From DTU024 sp964518875 (lineage in GTDB: Bacteria; Bacillota; Clostridia; Christensenellales; Aristaeellaceae), in assembly GCA_964518875.1 (NCBI GenBank), contig CAZFHI010000001.1:1-64000 (forward strand): DNA of 64,000 nucleotides, given 5' to 3'. The notes beneath the pieces were generated by a model that saw only the letters and a program-made list of their open reading frames with translations, searched no databases and was not told the DNA's origin. Both the position numbers and the translations under genes were made by a program. This document shows, piece by piece, positions 17,859-26,473 of the stretch; position 1 is the first letter of the stretch, and each line of letters starts with the position of its first letter.

Positions 17859-18664
17859 CACGGCACCTTATAAAACAACGATACTTCGCTGTCCCCGTCT
17901 TCGCCCTCGCCAAGCTCCACAGGGGGCGGCAGCGCGCGCAGCGAATCGCAGTAGTCTTTAAAGTTTCCTCCGTTCTGCTCGAACCTGCTTTTGGCTTCCT
18001 CCGCCTGAACGTGGAATTCTTCAAGGGTAAGCTCGTTTTGCATAATATATTGCGCTGCTTCCTTCCCTACAAAGCGGAAATGCCACGGCTCAAATATTAT
18101 GCCCGTTACGTCCTGCTTGCCGTCCGGATAGCGCAGTATGAAACCAAATTCCGCGCAGTTGTCCTTCATCCACTGGGCTTCCCTTGTTAATGAAAACTCA
18201 GGCCGCATGCCCTCCTGCCGCGTCCACTCGTAGTTTAATATGTCGCACGCTAGGCCTGTCTGGTGGTCTGAGGAACCGGGATAAGCCACAACGCCGTCGT
18301 CTTTATTATACTTTTCAAGTCTGTTGTAATACATAGTGCTCTGAGTCTGGTAGCTGCGGTAAGCGCTTTTTACATACAATATTACGTCTTCCTCTTCGGC
18401 TTTGCCGAACATGCTTTCAAGCGCCTCGGCGGCGTCTTTCCTAAGCTGCATGCCGCGGTTCGTCGTCTTTACTTTTAGATTAACAAGCGGATCGGGTACA
18501 TAGCTTGAATCTATAAGAGATTTTCTGCTGGTTAAAACCAAAAGCCCCGAATTGTCTTCAACTATTCTCGCATCAAGGGGAAAATCCCACTCGGGGGAGC
18601 ATTGAGCGTTACAAATGCCTAATAAAAGCAGCGCTAACAGAGTTAAAATGCAGATTTTTTTCAT
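17858..18664 (-). CDS. VanY-like D-Ala-D-Ala carboxypeptidase, copy 2
   Basis: 268 residues, signal peptide (MKKICILTLLALLLLGICNA), then KSAYRSYQTQ, SSDHQTGLACDI and EPWHFRFVG, the complete M15B zinc and catalytic set. The sequence is clearly divergent from copies 1 and 3, so the duplication is old. The ATG overlaps the stop of copy 3 by four bases. Confidence 0.9.
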   Translation of the reverse strand: MKKICILTLLALLLLGICNAQCSPEWDFPLDARIVEDNSGLLVLTSRKSLIDSSYVPDPLVNLKVKTTNRGMQLRKDAAEALESMFGKAEEEDVILYVKSAYRSYQTQSTMYYNRLEKYNKDDGVVAYPGSSDHQTGLACDILNYEWTRQEGMRPEFSLTREAQWMKDNCAEFGFILRYPDGKQDVTGIIFEPWHFRFVGKEAAQYIMQNELTLEEFHVQAEEAKSRFEQNGGNFKDYCDSLRALPPPVELGEGEDGDSEVSLFYKVP

Positions 18665-19353
18665 TGCGCAAGCACCTCAAGCAGGTCGGGCGAATACTCA
18701 AGCTTTTCCCTTGTCAATTCTTCTACGTAATATTCAAGCGGTATGTCGCGCTCAAATATAGTTTGAGCGTGCTCAACGCCTACATAGCGTATATGCCACG
18801 GCTCGTAGCTATAGCCCGTAATATCCTCCCAGCCTTTCTTATAGCGTATTATGTATCCGAAACGGTGGGCGTTCTGCGCCACCCATTTGCCTTCGTCAGT
18901 ATCGCCAAAGGCGCTTGTAAGGCCCGCCTTTTTTGGAGTGCCTATGTCCATAGCGAGCCCTAACTGGTGCTCGCTCGCGCCCGGGGGCGCTACGTATTTT
19001 TGCGCTCTAGCGACAGTACCTACCCTTTTAATCTTCCTGTTGAATATAGTCTTTTGCGTGTAGTAGGAACGATAGCCTGACACTGCGTGAAGCGTATATC
19101 CCTGCTCAGTTTCAGCGGCGTCAAAAAGCTCTTTCAAGGCGTCGGCCGCTTCCCTGCGCATTTTTACATCGTCGTTTGTAAGCAGCACGTCGGGCTTTAC
19201 CAGATCGTCGGGCGCATATGTAGAATCCAGAGTGTAGGTTCTGTTTACCAAAAACAGGTCGCCGCCTAAGCTTACGTCGTAGCTTGTAGCCTTAAGAGAA
19301 AAACTGCCAAGCGTAAGCAGAGAGCATATAGCCGCCAATAGCTTTGAAAACAT
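18661..19353 (-). CDS. VanY-like D-Ala-D-Ala carboxypeptidase, copy 3
   Basis: 230 residues, signal peptide (about residues 1-22), then SGYRSYYTQK, SEHQLGLAMDI and EPWHIRYVG, giving an intact M15B active site. The shortest of the three, close to the minimal family length. AAAGGAG lies inside the end of hflX; the ATG directly abuts the hflX stop, so it is translated as part of the same operon. Confidence 0.9.
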   Translation of the reverse strand: MFSKLLAAICSLLTLGSFSLKATSYDVSLGGDLFLVNRTYTLDSTYAPDDLVKPDVLLTNDDVKMRREAADALKELFDAAETEQGYTLHAVSGYRSYYTQKTIFNRKIKRVGTVARAQKYVAPPGASEHQLGLAMDIGTPKKAGLTSAFGDTDEGKWVAQNAHRFGYIIRYKKGWEDITGYSYEPWHIRYVGVEHAQTIFERDIPLEYYVEELTREKLEYSPDLLEVLAQ

Positions 19354-21126
19354 TTACGCTCCTTTCGATAGTTTAAAATCAATCTGCGGGGCCAGCGCGC
19401 GCAGCCTTTTAAGCTGCTTTTCATCCATGCTTACAGTAAGCACGGTGCCTTTTTCGTTATGCGATTCGTTTATCACGGTTCCGGAATCCCGTACTACGCT
19501 TATAAAATCATATTCGCTGTATGGCACAAATATATCGTAATTCTTCTGGCTTTCCGTTATCCGCTCTTCTATCGCGCTTAACAAGGCGCCGACGCCTTCG
19601 CCCGTTTTCGCTGAAACCATTACGGCTCCAGGAATATTAAGGCTGTTTTTGTCTTCAAGCAGATCGCATTTATTTATAACTTCTACGCGCTTCTGGTTTA
19701 CAGCGCCTATTTTTGACAGGACTTCTTCAACGACCGAATGTTTTTCAACTATGTTCGCGTCCCCGGCGTCTGAAACTATTATTATAAGATCCGCCTGAAC
19801 AGCTTCCTCAAGCGTAGAATGGAAAGCCTCTATAAGCTGCGTTGGGAGCTTTCTTATAAAGCCGACCGAATCAACAAGCAGAAAAGAAGCTCCGCTTTTA
19901 AGTGTAACCTTTCTCGCTAAAGTGTCAAGTGTTGCAAAAAGCTCGTTCTCAGCGTAGGCGTCCGATCCTGAAATTGCGTTAAGCAGGCTTGATTTTCCCG
20001 CGTTTGTGTAGCCTACAAGCGCCGCGACGAATACGTCGTTTTGCTTTCGCTGCTTTCTCTGAAGCTTTCTTTGCTTTTCAAGCTCCCTAAGCTGTTTTTT
20101 TAATAAGGCTATGCGGTCGCGTATCTTGCGCCTGTCGCTTTCAAGCTTGCTTTCCCCGGGGCCTCTTGTGCCTATGCCGCCGGCCAGGCGCGAGAGCTCC
20201 TCATAGTTTCCCGTTAACCTGCCCGCCTTATAGTTAAGCTGCGCAAGCTCCACCTGAAGCTTTCCTTCGCGGCTCTTCGCGCGCTTAGCGAATATGTCGA
20301 GTATCAGCGTAGTGCGGTCTATAACGCGCCCCGGCAAAATTCTTTCAAGGTTTGCAACCTGCACGCTGCTGAGCTCGTCGTCCGCAATTATAAGGTCAGC
20401 CCCGCTCACCTGCGCTTCCTTCGCCGCTTCCCGCGCCTTGCCTATGCCTATAAACGTTGCGGGATCAGGCTTTAAGCGCTTTTGCAGCGTTCTTCCGACT
20501 TCCAGAGCCCCCGCGGTTTCAGCAAGAGCCGCAAGCTCTTCAAGCGATTCTTCGTTTTCTATGCCTAAAAGGTACGCGCGCTCCGCATCTTTTTGCGTCG
20601 TTATAAGCTCTTCCCGCCTGCCTGAATCTGGAATATAGTTAAACCATTTGTATTGCTCCATGTGTTCGCGCGGCACGTTATGGAACTGTCTTAAACCATT
20701 CTGCGTGGGATCCATAAAAGCGAAGCTTAAATCGTTTATGCCGCCGTCCTTAAAAACGCCTACCGCTATCATGGCGTCAAGCTTCAGGGATTCAAGCGCC
20801 GCTAAATCCGGCTCTGAAAGGCGCGAGTCACCGTTCGGGTGCGTATGAACGCAGCGTACGGCGGAAAGATATTTTTCGCCGCGGCGCAGATTTATTGATT
20901 TTAGCGGAACAGAGCTGTTCACGCCTACGCTTATATCCAATATGCGCCCGTCGCGGCTCAGATATACGGATATTTCGCGGTTTATTTTAGCGGTGATTTG
21001 TGAAATAACGTCCGCTATTGTTTCAGGCACGAACGCCGCTCTGTCGTATTCCAGTTCTTCAAGGAACTCAAGTGTTTTAAGCAGGCTTAATTTTATGCCG
21101 TCCTTGTTGCCGTTTATATTTATCAT
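19354..21126 (-). CDS. hflX: GTPase HflX with N-terminal JAMM-like domain
   Basis: 590 residues; ordinary HflX is about 430. Residues 170-590 are HflX: GVGKAREAAKEA-like nucleotide region, coiled-coil linker, GTRGPGESKLE, and a G domain with GYTNAGKSSLLN, DTLARK, DSVGFI and NKCD. HflX binds the 50S subunit and splits stalled ribosomes. Residues 1-160 form an extra domain with H94-T-H96-P, S104 and D107, an exact HxHx7Sx2D JAMM metal-protease pattern, with a Glu at 51 as possible general acid. Overlaps iscS by four bases. Confidence 0.93.
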   Translation of the reverse strand: MININGNKDGIKLSLLKTLEFLEELEYDRAAFVPETIADVISQITAKINREISVYLSRDGRILDISVGVNSSVPLKSINLRRGEKYLSAVRCVHTHPNGDSRLSEPDLAALESLKLDAMIAVGVFKDGGINDLSFAFMDPTQNGLRQFHNVPREHMEQYKWFNYIPDSGRREELITTQKDAERAYLLGIENEESLEELAALAETAGALEVGRTLQKRLKPDPATFIGIGKAREAAKEAQVSGADLIIADDELSSVQVANLERILPGRVIDRTTLILDIFAKRAKSREGKLQVELAQLNYKAGRLTGNYEELSRLAGGIGTRGPGESKLESDRRKIRDRIALLKKQLRELEKQRKLQRKQRKQNDVFVAALVGYTNAGKSSLLNAISGSDAYAENELFATLDTLARKVTLKSGASFLLVDSVGFIRKLPTQLIEAFHSTLEEAVQADLIIIVSDAGDANIVEKHSVVEEVLSKIGAVNQKRVEVINKCDLLEDKNSLNIPGAVMVSAKTGEGVGALLSAIEERITESQKNYDIFVPYSEYDFISVVRDSGTVINESHNEKGTVLTVSMDEKQLKRLRALAPQIDFKLSKGA

Positions 21127-22262
21127 AGCTTTACGCTGCGCAGCTCTTTAACCTGCCTCGCTATTATATCAGCCGCAAGCTTAAGCTGCTCCTCGGTCGT
21201 TTCGTTTGACAAACTTAAGCGTATGCTCTGTTTTGCTTCGCTTTCGCTTAATCCCGTCGCAATAAGCACATGGGAAGGCTCTAGGGAGTCTGAAGTGCAG
21301 GCTGAACCTGCTGAAGCGGCCACGCCGCATTTATCCAGCCGCATAAGCAGCGCTTCAGAAGGCGCGCCTTTTATTGTAATGTTTATAATATTTGGAAGTC
21401 TTAAAGTTTTGTGCCCGTTTAAAACTATATCCGGTATTGAATTAAATAAATCGCGCTCGAATTTGTTCCGCTTTTTTCCCATTTCTTTCGCTTTTTTCTC
21501 TATATCCTCGTATGATATTTTAAGCGCTTCCGCAAGCCCCACTATGCCCGCGACGTTTTCCGTTCCCGCTCTTCTGCCGCGCTCCTGCGCCCCTCCTGAC
21601 AAAAGATTTAATATTTTTGTTCCTTTTTTTATATAAAGAGCGCCCACGCCCTTAGGGCCTCCGAACTTATGCGCGGAAATGGACAGCATGTCTGCGTCCA
21701 GCGCCCTCACGTCCAAAGGCAGATGCCCCGCCGCCTGCACAGCGTCCGTATGAAACAAAATGCCGTGCTCGTGAGCCGCTTTCGCCATAAGGCCTACGTC
21801 CTGCAGCGTCCCTATTTCGTTATTCGCATACATGACAGACGCTAAAACCGTGTCTTCTCTGATAGCGCCTTTAAAATCTGAAAACAATACCCTGCCTGAT
21901 CTGTCCGCGCGAAGGTATTCAGCGCGGAACCCCAAGCGCTCAAGCTGCCTGCATGTGTTAAGCACCGCGTGGTGCTCTATGGACGAAGTTAAAATACGCC
22001 CGCCTTTTTTAAGCAGCGCCGCGCCCGCTATGGCCCAGTTGTCCGCTTCCGTACCGCCTGAAGTAAAGTATATTTCCGAAGCCTTCGCGTTAAGTATCTT
22101 CGCTACTGTTTCGCGGGATTCATCAAGGAGCTTTCTCGCTTCCCTGCCCGTTTCATATACGCTTGAAGGGTTTCCGTATATCTGGCTTACGGAAAGCATT
22201 TTATTTTTAACCTGTTCGTTTAAAGGCGTTGTAGCCGCGTTGTCTAAATAAATGCTGTTCAT
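21123..22262 (-). CDS. Cysteine desulfurase (NifS/IscS-like)
   Basis: 379 residues, PLP-dependent aminotransferase class V. YLDNAATTPL at the start, TSGGTEADNWAI, the PLP lysine in SISAHKFGGPKGVGALY and the active Cys in SAGSACTSDSLEPSHVL. Moves sulfur from cysteine to acceptors. No IscU scaffold gene is next to it, so it may serve tRNA thiolation or a distant Fe-S system. ATG at 22262; ribosome site weak. It has its own promoter overlapping the end of recG. Confidence 0.93.
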   Translation of the reverse strand: MNSIYLDNAATTPLNEQVKNKMLSVSQIYGNPSSVYETGREARKLLDESRETVAKILNAKASEIYFTSGGTEADNWAIAGAALLKKGGRILTSSIEHHAVLNTCRQLERLGFRAEYLRADRSGRVLFSDFKGAIREDTVLASVMYANNEIGTLQDVGLMAKAAHEHGILFHTDAVQAAGHLPLDVRALDADMLSISAHKFGGPKGVGALYIKKGTKILNLLSGGAQERGRRAGTENVAGIVGLAEALKISYEDIEKKAKEMGKKRNKFERDLFNSIPDIVLNGHKTLRLPNIINITIKGAPSEALLMRLDKCGVAASAGSACTSDSLEPSHVLIATGLSESEAKQSIRLSLSNETTEEQLKLAADIIARQVKELRSVKL

Positions 22263-22328
22263 GTATCTGGTTTACTTTCCCGTATAATAAAGTCCTTTTA
22301 TATTCCCTTTTATTTAAGGAACGTGGTT

Positions 22329-22357
22329 ATAGTACCTGTATCTTGTTTTCGTGTCAA
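22329..22357 (-). promoter_or_regulatory. Strong promoter driving iscS-hflX and downstream genes
   Basis: Minus strand: perfect TTGACA (22357-22352), 17-bp spacer, TACTAT (22334-22329). The -35 lies just beyond the recG stop codon; leader about 60 bases. Confidence 0.8.
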
Positions 22358-22358
22358 T

Positions 22359-24353
22359 TTAATTAAGAGCTATATCGCTTGCGGCGTAAGAAAAGCGCCG
22401 CATGGCTTCATCGATTATTTTTTGATTAAAGCTTGTTTTGTCGCTCATAATTTCCATAGCGCATTTTTGCGCGTCCTCTAAAAGCTCAGCGTCGTAGAAC
22501 ATCTGCTCGTTCGTTTTCCCATGCTGCATGGTCCCTAAAAATTGTCCGGGCCCCCTTAATTCAAGGTCCTTTTTAGCTATCTCAAAGCCGTCGTTTGTTT
22601 CGCAAAGCGCTTTTAAACGCTCGTTGGGCTTTCCTAAAAGAAAGCACCAGCTCTGCCTTGAACCCCTGCCGACGCGTCCCCTCAGCTGGTGAAGCTGGGA
22701 CAGCCCGAAGCGGTCCGCGTCCTCTATTACTATAATGCTCGCGTTAGGCACGTCTATGCCTACTTCAACGACGGTGGTCGCTACGAGCACGTCCGTCTTT
22801 CCGGAAGAAAAATCGTTTATTGCTTCAGCCTTTTCTTCCTGGTTCTGAGAGCCGAACGTTAAGCCTAAGCGTAAACTTTTAAGCGGTCCCTTTGACAAGC
22901 GCCTGTACATATCCCTTGCGCTCTTCGCTTCGCTTACGTCGCTTTCTTCCACCAAAGGACATATGTAATAAGCCTGCTCCCCTTTTTTAACGGATTCTAT
23001 AATGAATTCATACATACTTTCGCGCCTGTTTTCAGGCACTATGCCTGTTTTTATCGGTATCCTGCCGGGAGGGCTTGTCCTTATAGTGGACACCTTAAGA
23101 TCTCCGTATAAGGCTAATGCGAGCGTCCTTGGTATGGGCGTTGCGGAAAGCACAAGCACGTGCGGGGATTCTCCTTTATCGCTGAGCCTTTTTCTCTGCC
23201 TCACGCCAAAGCGGTGCTGCTCGTCCGTTATTACAAGGCCAAGCCTGCTGTATTTAACTTTTTCCGAAATAAGCGCGTGCGTGCCTATAACTATGTCCCA
23301 TTCGCCGGACTCTATATTTTTAAGGGCTTCGCGCTTTTCCCGCGCTTTCATATGCCCAAGCAGCAGCCCGCATTTCACATTGGATTTTTCAAATATTTTT
23401 TTAGCCGTCTTAATATGCTGCATAGCGAGCGTTTCAGTGGGCGCCATAATTGCCGTCTGGTACCCCGCTTTGTAAGCAAAATATGCTGCGGCGAGCGCCA
23501 CTGCCGTTTTACCTGAGCCGACGTCTCCCTGCAATATGCGGTTCATGGAAAAGCCCTGCGCCATGTCTTCAGCTATATCATAGACGGCCTTGGTCTGCTC
23601 CTTAGTCAGTGTAAAAGGAAGCAGATTATTAAATTCCGCCATTACGCTTTCACCGGCATTTATAACAGCGGCGGGCGTCTTATGCGTTTTTATGGCGAGC
23701 ACCGCTATCTGGTAATACAGTATGTCGTCAAAGGCCAGGCGTCTTTGAGCCTGCGCAAGCTTTTCAGCGTTTTCCGGCCTGTGCGCCTCGCGCATGGCTT
23801 GCGTAAAAGGCAGAAGGTTAAATTTGCTTTTGATTTCGTCTGTAAGCGCGTCGCTGAAAAGCTCGTCAGCATATGGAAGCGACTGCTCTATAAGCTTTTC
23901 AAACGTTTTGGAGCCTATGCCGTCAAGCGCGCGGTATTTTGGCACTATGCCTTTTCTATGCACGGATTCAGGGTTCAAAAGCCCTATCCTGCCCTTATAA
24001 TTCTGCACGGCGCCGTAAAGCGTCTGCCTGGAACCCATTTTTAAATTTTTCATCATCCAGGGCTGGTTAAAAAAAATAACGGGCACTGTGGCGGTTCCGT
24101 CGGTCAGGCTCGCGCGCACTATAACAAGCCCGCCCTTAGCGTACTGTATTGACGGGGACGCCTTTATTGTGCCTTCCGCGCATACAAAGTTCCCCTCTTT
24201 AAGATTACAAAGAGGGGTAACGTTTGTAGTATCCTGATATTTTATGGGGTAGGTTGTAAGCAGGTCTTTTATTGAAAAAATGCCCGCTTCGTTAAGCGTT
24301 TTAAGGCGCGCCTTCCCTACGCCCGAAAGATCGCAAAGCTTCGCTTCGTGCAA
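22359..24353 (-). CDS. recG: ATP-dependent DNA helicase RecG
   Basis: 664 residues, standard length. N-terminal wedge/OB domain, then SF2 motifs: QGDVGSGKTAVA (Walker A), MAPTETLA, DEQHRFGVRQR (DEQH box), LSATPIPRTLAL, and the C-terminal TTVVEVGIDVPNAS and QLHQLRGRVGRG. It remodels stalled forks and branch-migrates junctions, fitting the ruvCAB cluster 6 kb away. TTG start; four bases after the fakA-like gene. Confidence 0.97.
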   Translation of the reverse strand: MHEAKLCDLSGVGKARLKTLNEAGIFSIKDLLTTYPIKYQDTTNVTPLCNLKEGNFVCAEGTIKASPSIQYAKGGLVIVRASLTDGTATVPVIFFNQPWMMKNLKMGSRQTLYGAVQNYKGRIGLLNPESVHRKGIVPKYRALDGIGSKTFEKLIEQSLPYADELFSDALTDEIKSKFNLLPFTQAMREAHRPENAEKLAQAQRRLAFDDILYYQIAVLAIKTHKTPAAVINAGESVMAEFNNLLPFTLTKEQTKAVYDIAEDMAQGFSMNRILQGDVGSGKTAVALAAAYFAYKAGYQTAIMAPTETLAMQHIKTAKKIFEKSNVKCGLLLGHMKAREKREALKNIESGEWDIVIGTHALISEKVKYSRLGLVITDEQHRFGVRQRKRLSDKGESPHVLVLSATPIPRTLALALYGDLKVSTIRTSPPGRIPIKTGIVPENRRESMYEFIIESVKKGEQAYYICPLVEESDVSEAKSARDMYRRLSKGPLKSLRLGLTFGSQNQEEKAEAINDFSSGKTDVLVATTVVEVGIDVPNASIIVIEDADRFGLSQLHQLRGRVGRGSRQSWCFLLGKPNERLKALCETNDGFEIAKKDLELRGPGQFLGTMQHGKTNEQMFYDAELLEDAQKCAMEIMSDKTSFNQKIIDEAMRRFSYAASDIALN

Positions 24354-24357
24354 CGTA

Positions 24358-26004
24358 TCATTCTACCGAAAGCAGGTAGTAGTAAAGAGGCTGGCCGCCG
24401 TTGTGCACTTCCACGTCGCATTCGTCGTACTTTTCCGCTATTTCGTCGCTTAAAGCCTGCGCTTCTGATTCGTCGATGCCCTCGCCGTAATACACGGTTA
24501 TAAGGCTGTCGTCGCTTGTAACTATCTGCTCCATAAGCTGCATTGCCGCGTCGCGGGAGCTTTCAGTGCATACGGTCACTTCGCCGTTTTTAAGGCCTAT
24601 TATGCTGCCTTCTTTAATATGCATATTTTCAAAGTCGCTGTCCCGCACGGCGTATGTGATAATGCCTGTGCGCACGCGCTCCGCCGCTTCCTCCATAGCT
24701 TCAGTGTTCTTTTCAACGTCGGCGTCCGGCTGGAAAGCTATAACGGCCGCTATGCCCATGGCGACGTTCTTAGTCCTTAACACTATTACGTTCTTTTCGG
24801 ACATTTCCGCCGCCTGCTTTGCAGCGAGCGTAATGTTGCCGTTGTTCGGAAGCATGAATATATTTTCAGCGTGCGTTTTTTCTATCGCGTTGCTTAAGTC
24901 CTCTATGCTCGGGTTCATGGTCTGCCCGCCTTCCACAATGCTGTCCACATTGAGGTCCTTGAATATGGCGGAAAAGCCTTCTCCCATGGACACGGACACT
25001 ATGCCGTATTCTTTAAGCGGCGTATTGTCCTCCTCTTCGCCGTGGGCTTCTCTGAACTGCGTAAGCAGGTTGTTTATCGCTATGTTGTTTATTTCGCCTA
25101 ACTCGCAGCCGTACTGAAGCGCCTTGCCAGGGTCGTTTGTGTTTACGCTTACCTTTACACCTGTTTTAAAGTCCCCTTCAACGTTGGCGCGGTTGCCTAT
25201 GCGGTTTATGCGGCGCCTCAGCGCCACTATGTCCACGTCGCTTACGTCAGAACGCATATGCTGTATGTCAAACTTAGTGGAATAGGCGAACTCTATGTCC
25301 TCTATGCGCTCGTAGTCTTCTTCAAATTCAGACTCCGTAAAGACGTCCTTTGACATATCCAAAAGGGATGAATCTATAATATCGCCGCGGAGCACTGCAG
25401 AATAACCCGTGTATATAATAAGAAGACCCCTGCCGCCCGCGTCCACAACGCCGGCCTGCTTAAGCGCGGGCAGCATTTCCTGCGTTTGGGAAAGTATTTT
25501 TTCCCCGCTGCTTAAAAGAACTTCAAAAAAAGCCAAAAAGTCGTCAGGCTGCTTGTCCGCCTGCTTCTGGGCTTCCTCCGCTATAACTCTCGCTACCGTT
25601 AGTATGGTGCCTTCCTTAGGCTTCATAACCGCCTTGTATGCCGTGTCCGCGCTTTTTTTAAGGGCGCTCGCAAAGTCCAAAGGCGTTATTTCTTCTTTAT
25701 CCTGTATAGACTTTGAAAATCCCCTGTAAAGCTGGGAAAGTATTACGCCGCTGTTTCCTCTGGCGCCCCTTAAAGCGCCCTTGGAAAGCGCGTGCGCGGC
25801 TTCGCCTATCGTGGAAAATTCTCTGCTGTTTATTTCCTTAACGGCAGAGATCATCGTCATGGACATATTGGTGCCGGTATCTCCATCAGGCACAGGAAAT
25901 ACGTTCAGCGCGTTTACCGCGTCCCTGTTTTCCTCCAGCAGCTTGGAGCCGGCATTGACCATTTCACGAAAAACAACTGCATCTATAGTTTTAATCTTTT
26001 CCAA
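24358..26004 (-). CDS. fakA: DAK2-domain fatty acid kinase A (FakA/YloV-like)
   Basis: 548 residues. N-terminal Dak2 ATP-binding domain with NALNVFPVPDGDTGTNMSMT (metal-binding Asp cluster) and ARGNSGVILSQLYRGF; the C-terminal half has the DegV-associated DAK1-like region (GEGFSAIFKDL, MLPNNGNITLAAKQAAE). FakA phosphorylates fatty acids held by FakB/DegV proteins. The asp23-fakA-recG order is classic in Firmicutes. TTG start behind GGGGGA. Confidence 0.9.
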   Translation of the reverse strand: MEKIKTIDAVVFREMVNAGSKLLEENRDAVNALNVFPVPDGDTGTNMSMTMISAVKEINSREFSTIGEAAHALSKGALRGARGNSGVILSQLYRGFSKSIQDKEEITPLDFASALKKSADTAYKAVMKPKEGTILTVARVIAEEAQKQADKQPDDFLAFFEVLLSSGEKILSQTQEMLPALKQAGVVDAGGRGLLIIYTGYSAVLRGDIIDSSLLDMSKDVFTESEFEEDYERIEDIEFAYSTKFDIQHMRSDVSDVDIVALRRRINRIGNRANVEGDFKTGVKVSVNTNDPGKALQYGCELGEINNIAINNLLTQFREAHGEEEDNTPLKEYGIVSVSMGEGFSAIFKDLNVDSIVEGGQTMNPSIEDLSNAIEKTHAENIFMLPNNGNITLAAKQAAEMSEKNVIVLRTKNVAMGIAAVIAFQPDADVEKNTEAMEEAAERVRTGIITYAVRDSDFENMHIKEGSIIGLKNGEVTVCTESSRDAAMQLMEQIVTSDDSLITVYYGEGIDESEAQALSDEIAEKYDECDVEVHNGGQPLYYYLLSVE

Positions 26005-26047
26005 ATTACTGTCCCCCGTAGTGTAACCCGTATTTTAAGCGCAGCGC

Positions 26048-26398
26048 TTAAATGCGTATGCCTTCAACAGCTATATTTACGTTGCGAACCTCAATTCCCG
26101 TCATGCTTTCAAGCTTGTACTTCACAACTTCTTTTATGGCCGCGCATACCGCTGTAACGGATACGCCGTATTCCACTATAATGTAAAGGTCTACGTCTAT
26201 CATATCGTCCACAGCGCGTATCTGGACACCCTTTGAAAGGTTTTCTCTGCCCAGCCACTCCACAATACCGTCTTTGGCTCTTTTTGAGGACATAGCTACA
26301 ATGCCGTAACACTCCAAAGCAGCGTAGCCTACCACCTTGAGCATAACCTCTTCTGAAATATATATTGTGCCAATGTCATTTTTTATCTTAAATTCCAT
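26048..26398 (-). CDS. Asp23/Gls24 family envelope stress protein
   Basis: 116 residues, a single Asp23 (DUF322) domain: GTIYISEEVMLKVVGYAALECYGIVAMSS, then IDVDLYIIVEYGVSVTAVCAAIKEVVKYKLESMTG. Small YloU-type member, membrane-associated in characterised relatives. ATG with AGGAGG eight bases upstream. First gene of the long leftward operon. Confidence 0.93.
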   Translation of the reverse strand: MEFKIKNDIGTIYISEEVMLKVVGYAALECYGIVAMSSKRAKDGIVEWLGRENLSKGVQIRAVDDMIDVDLYIIVEYGVSVTAVCAAIKEVVKYKLESMTGIEVRNVNIAVEGIRI

Positions 26399-26432
26399 TC
26401 AAAGAACCTCCTGACAGGATATATACGATATT

Positions 26433-26461
26433 ATTATACCGATTTTTACAGTACTGCGCAA
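26433..26461 (-). promoter_or_regulatory. Promoter of asp23-fakA-recG
   Basis: Minus strand: TTGCGC (26461-26456), 17-bp spacer, TATAAT (26438-26433). It lies between asp23 and the stop of the L,D-transpeptidase gene. I see no terminator between the two, so some read-through is possible. Confidence 0.75.
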
Positions 26462-26473
26462 GCTTACACGGCA

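Noticed and set aside
16917..19353. Vancomycin-resistance cluster
   Set aside because: No VanH, VanA-type ligase, VanX or VanRS genes nearby; only carboxypeptidase paralogues.
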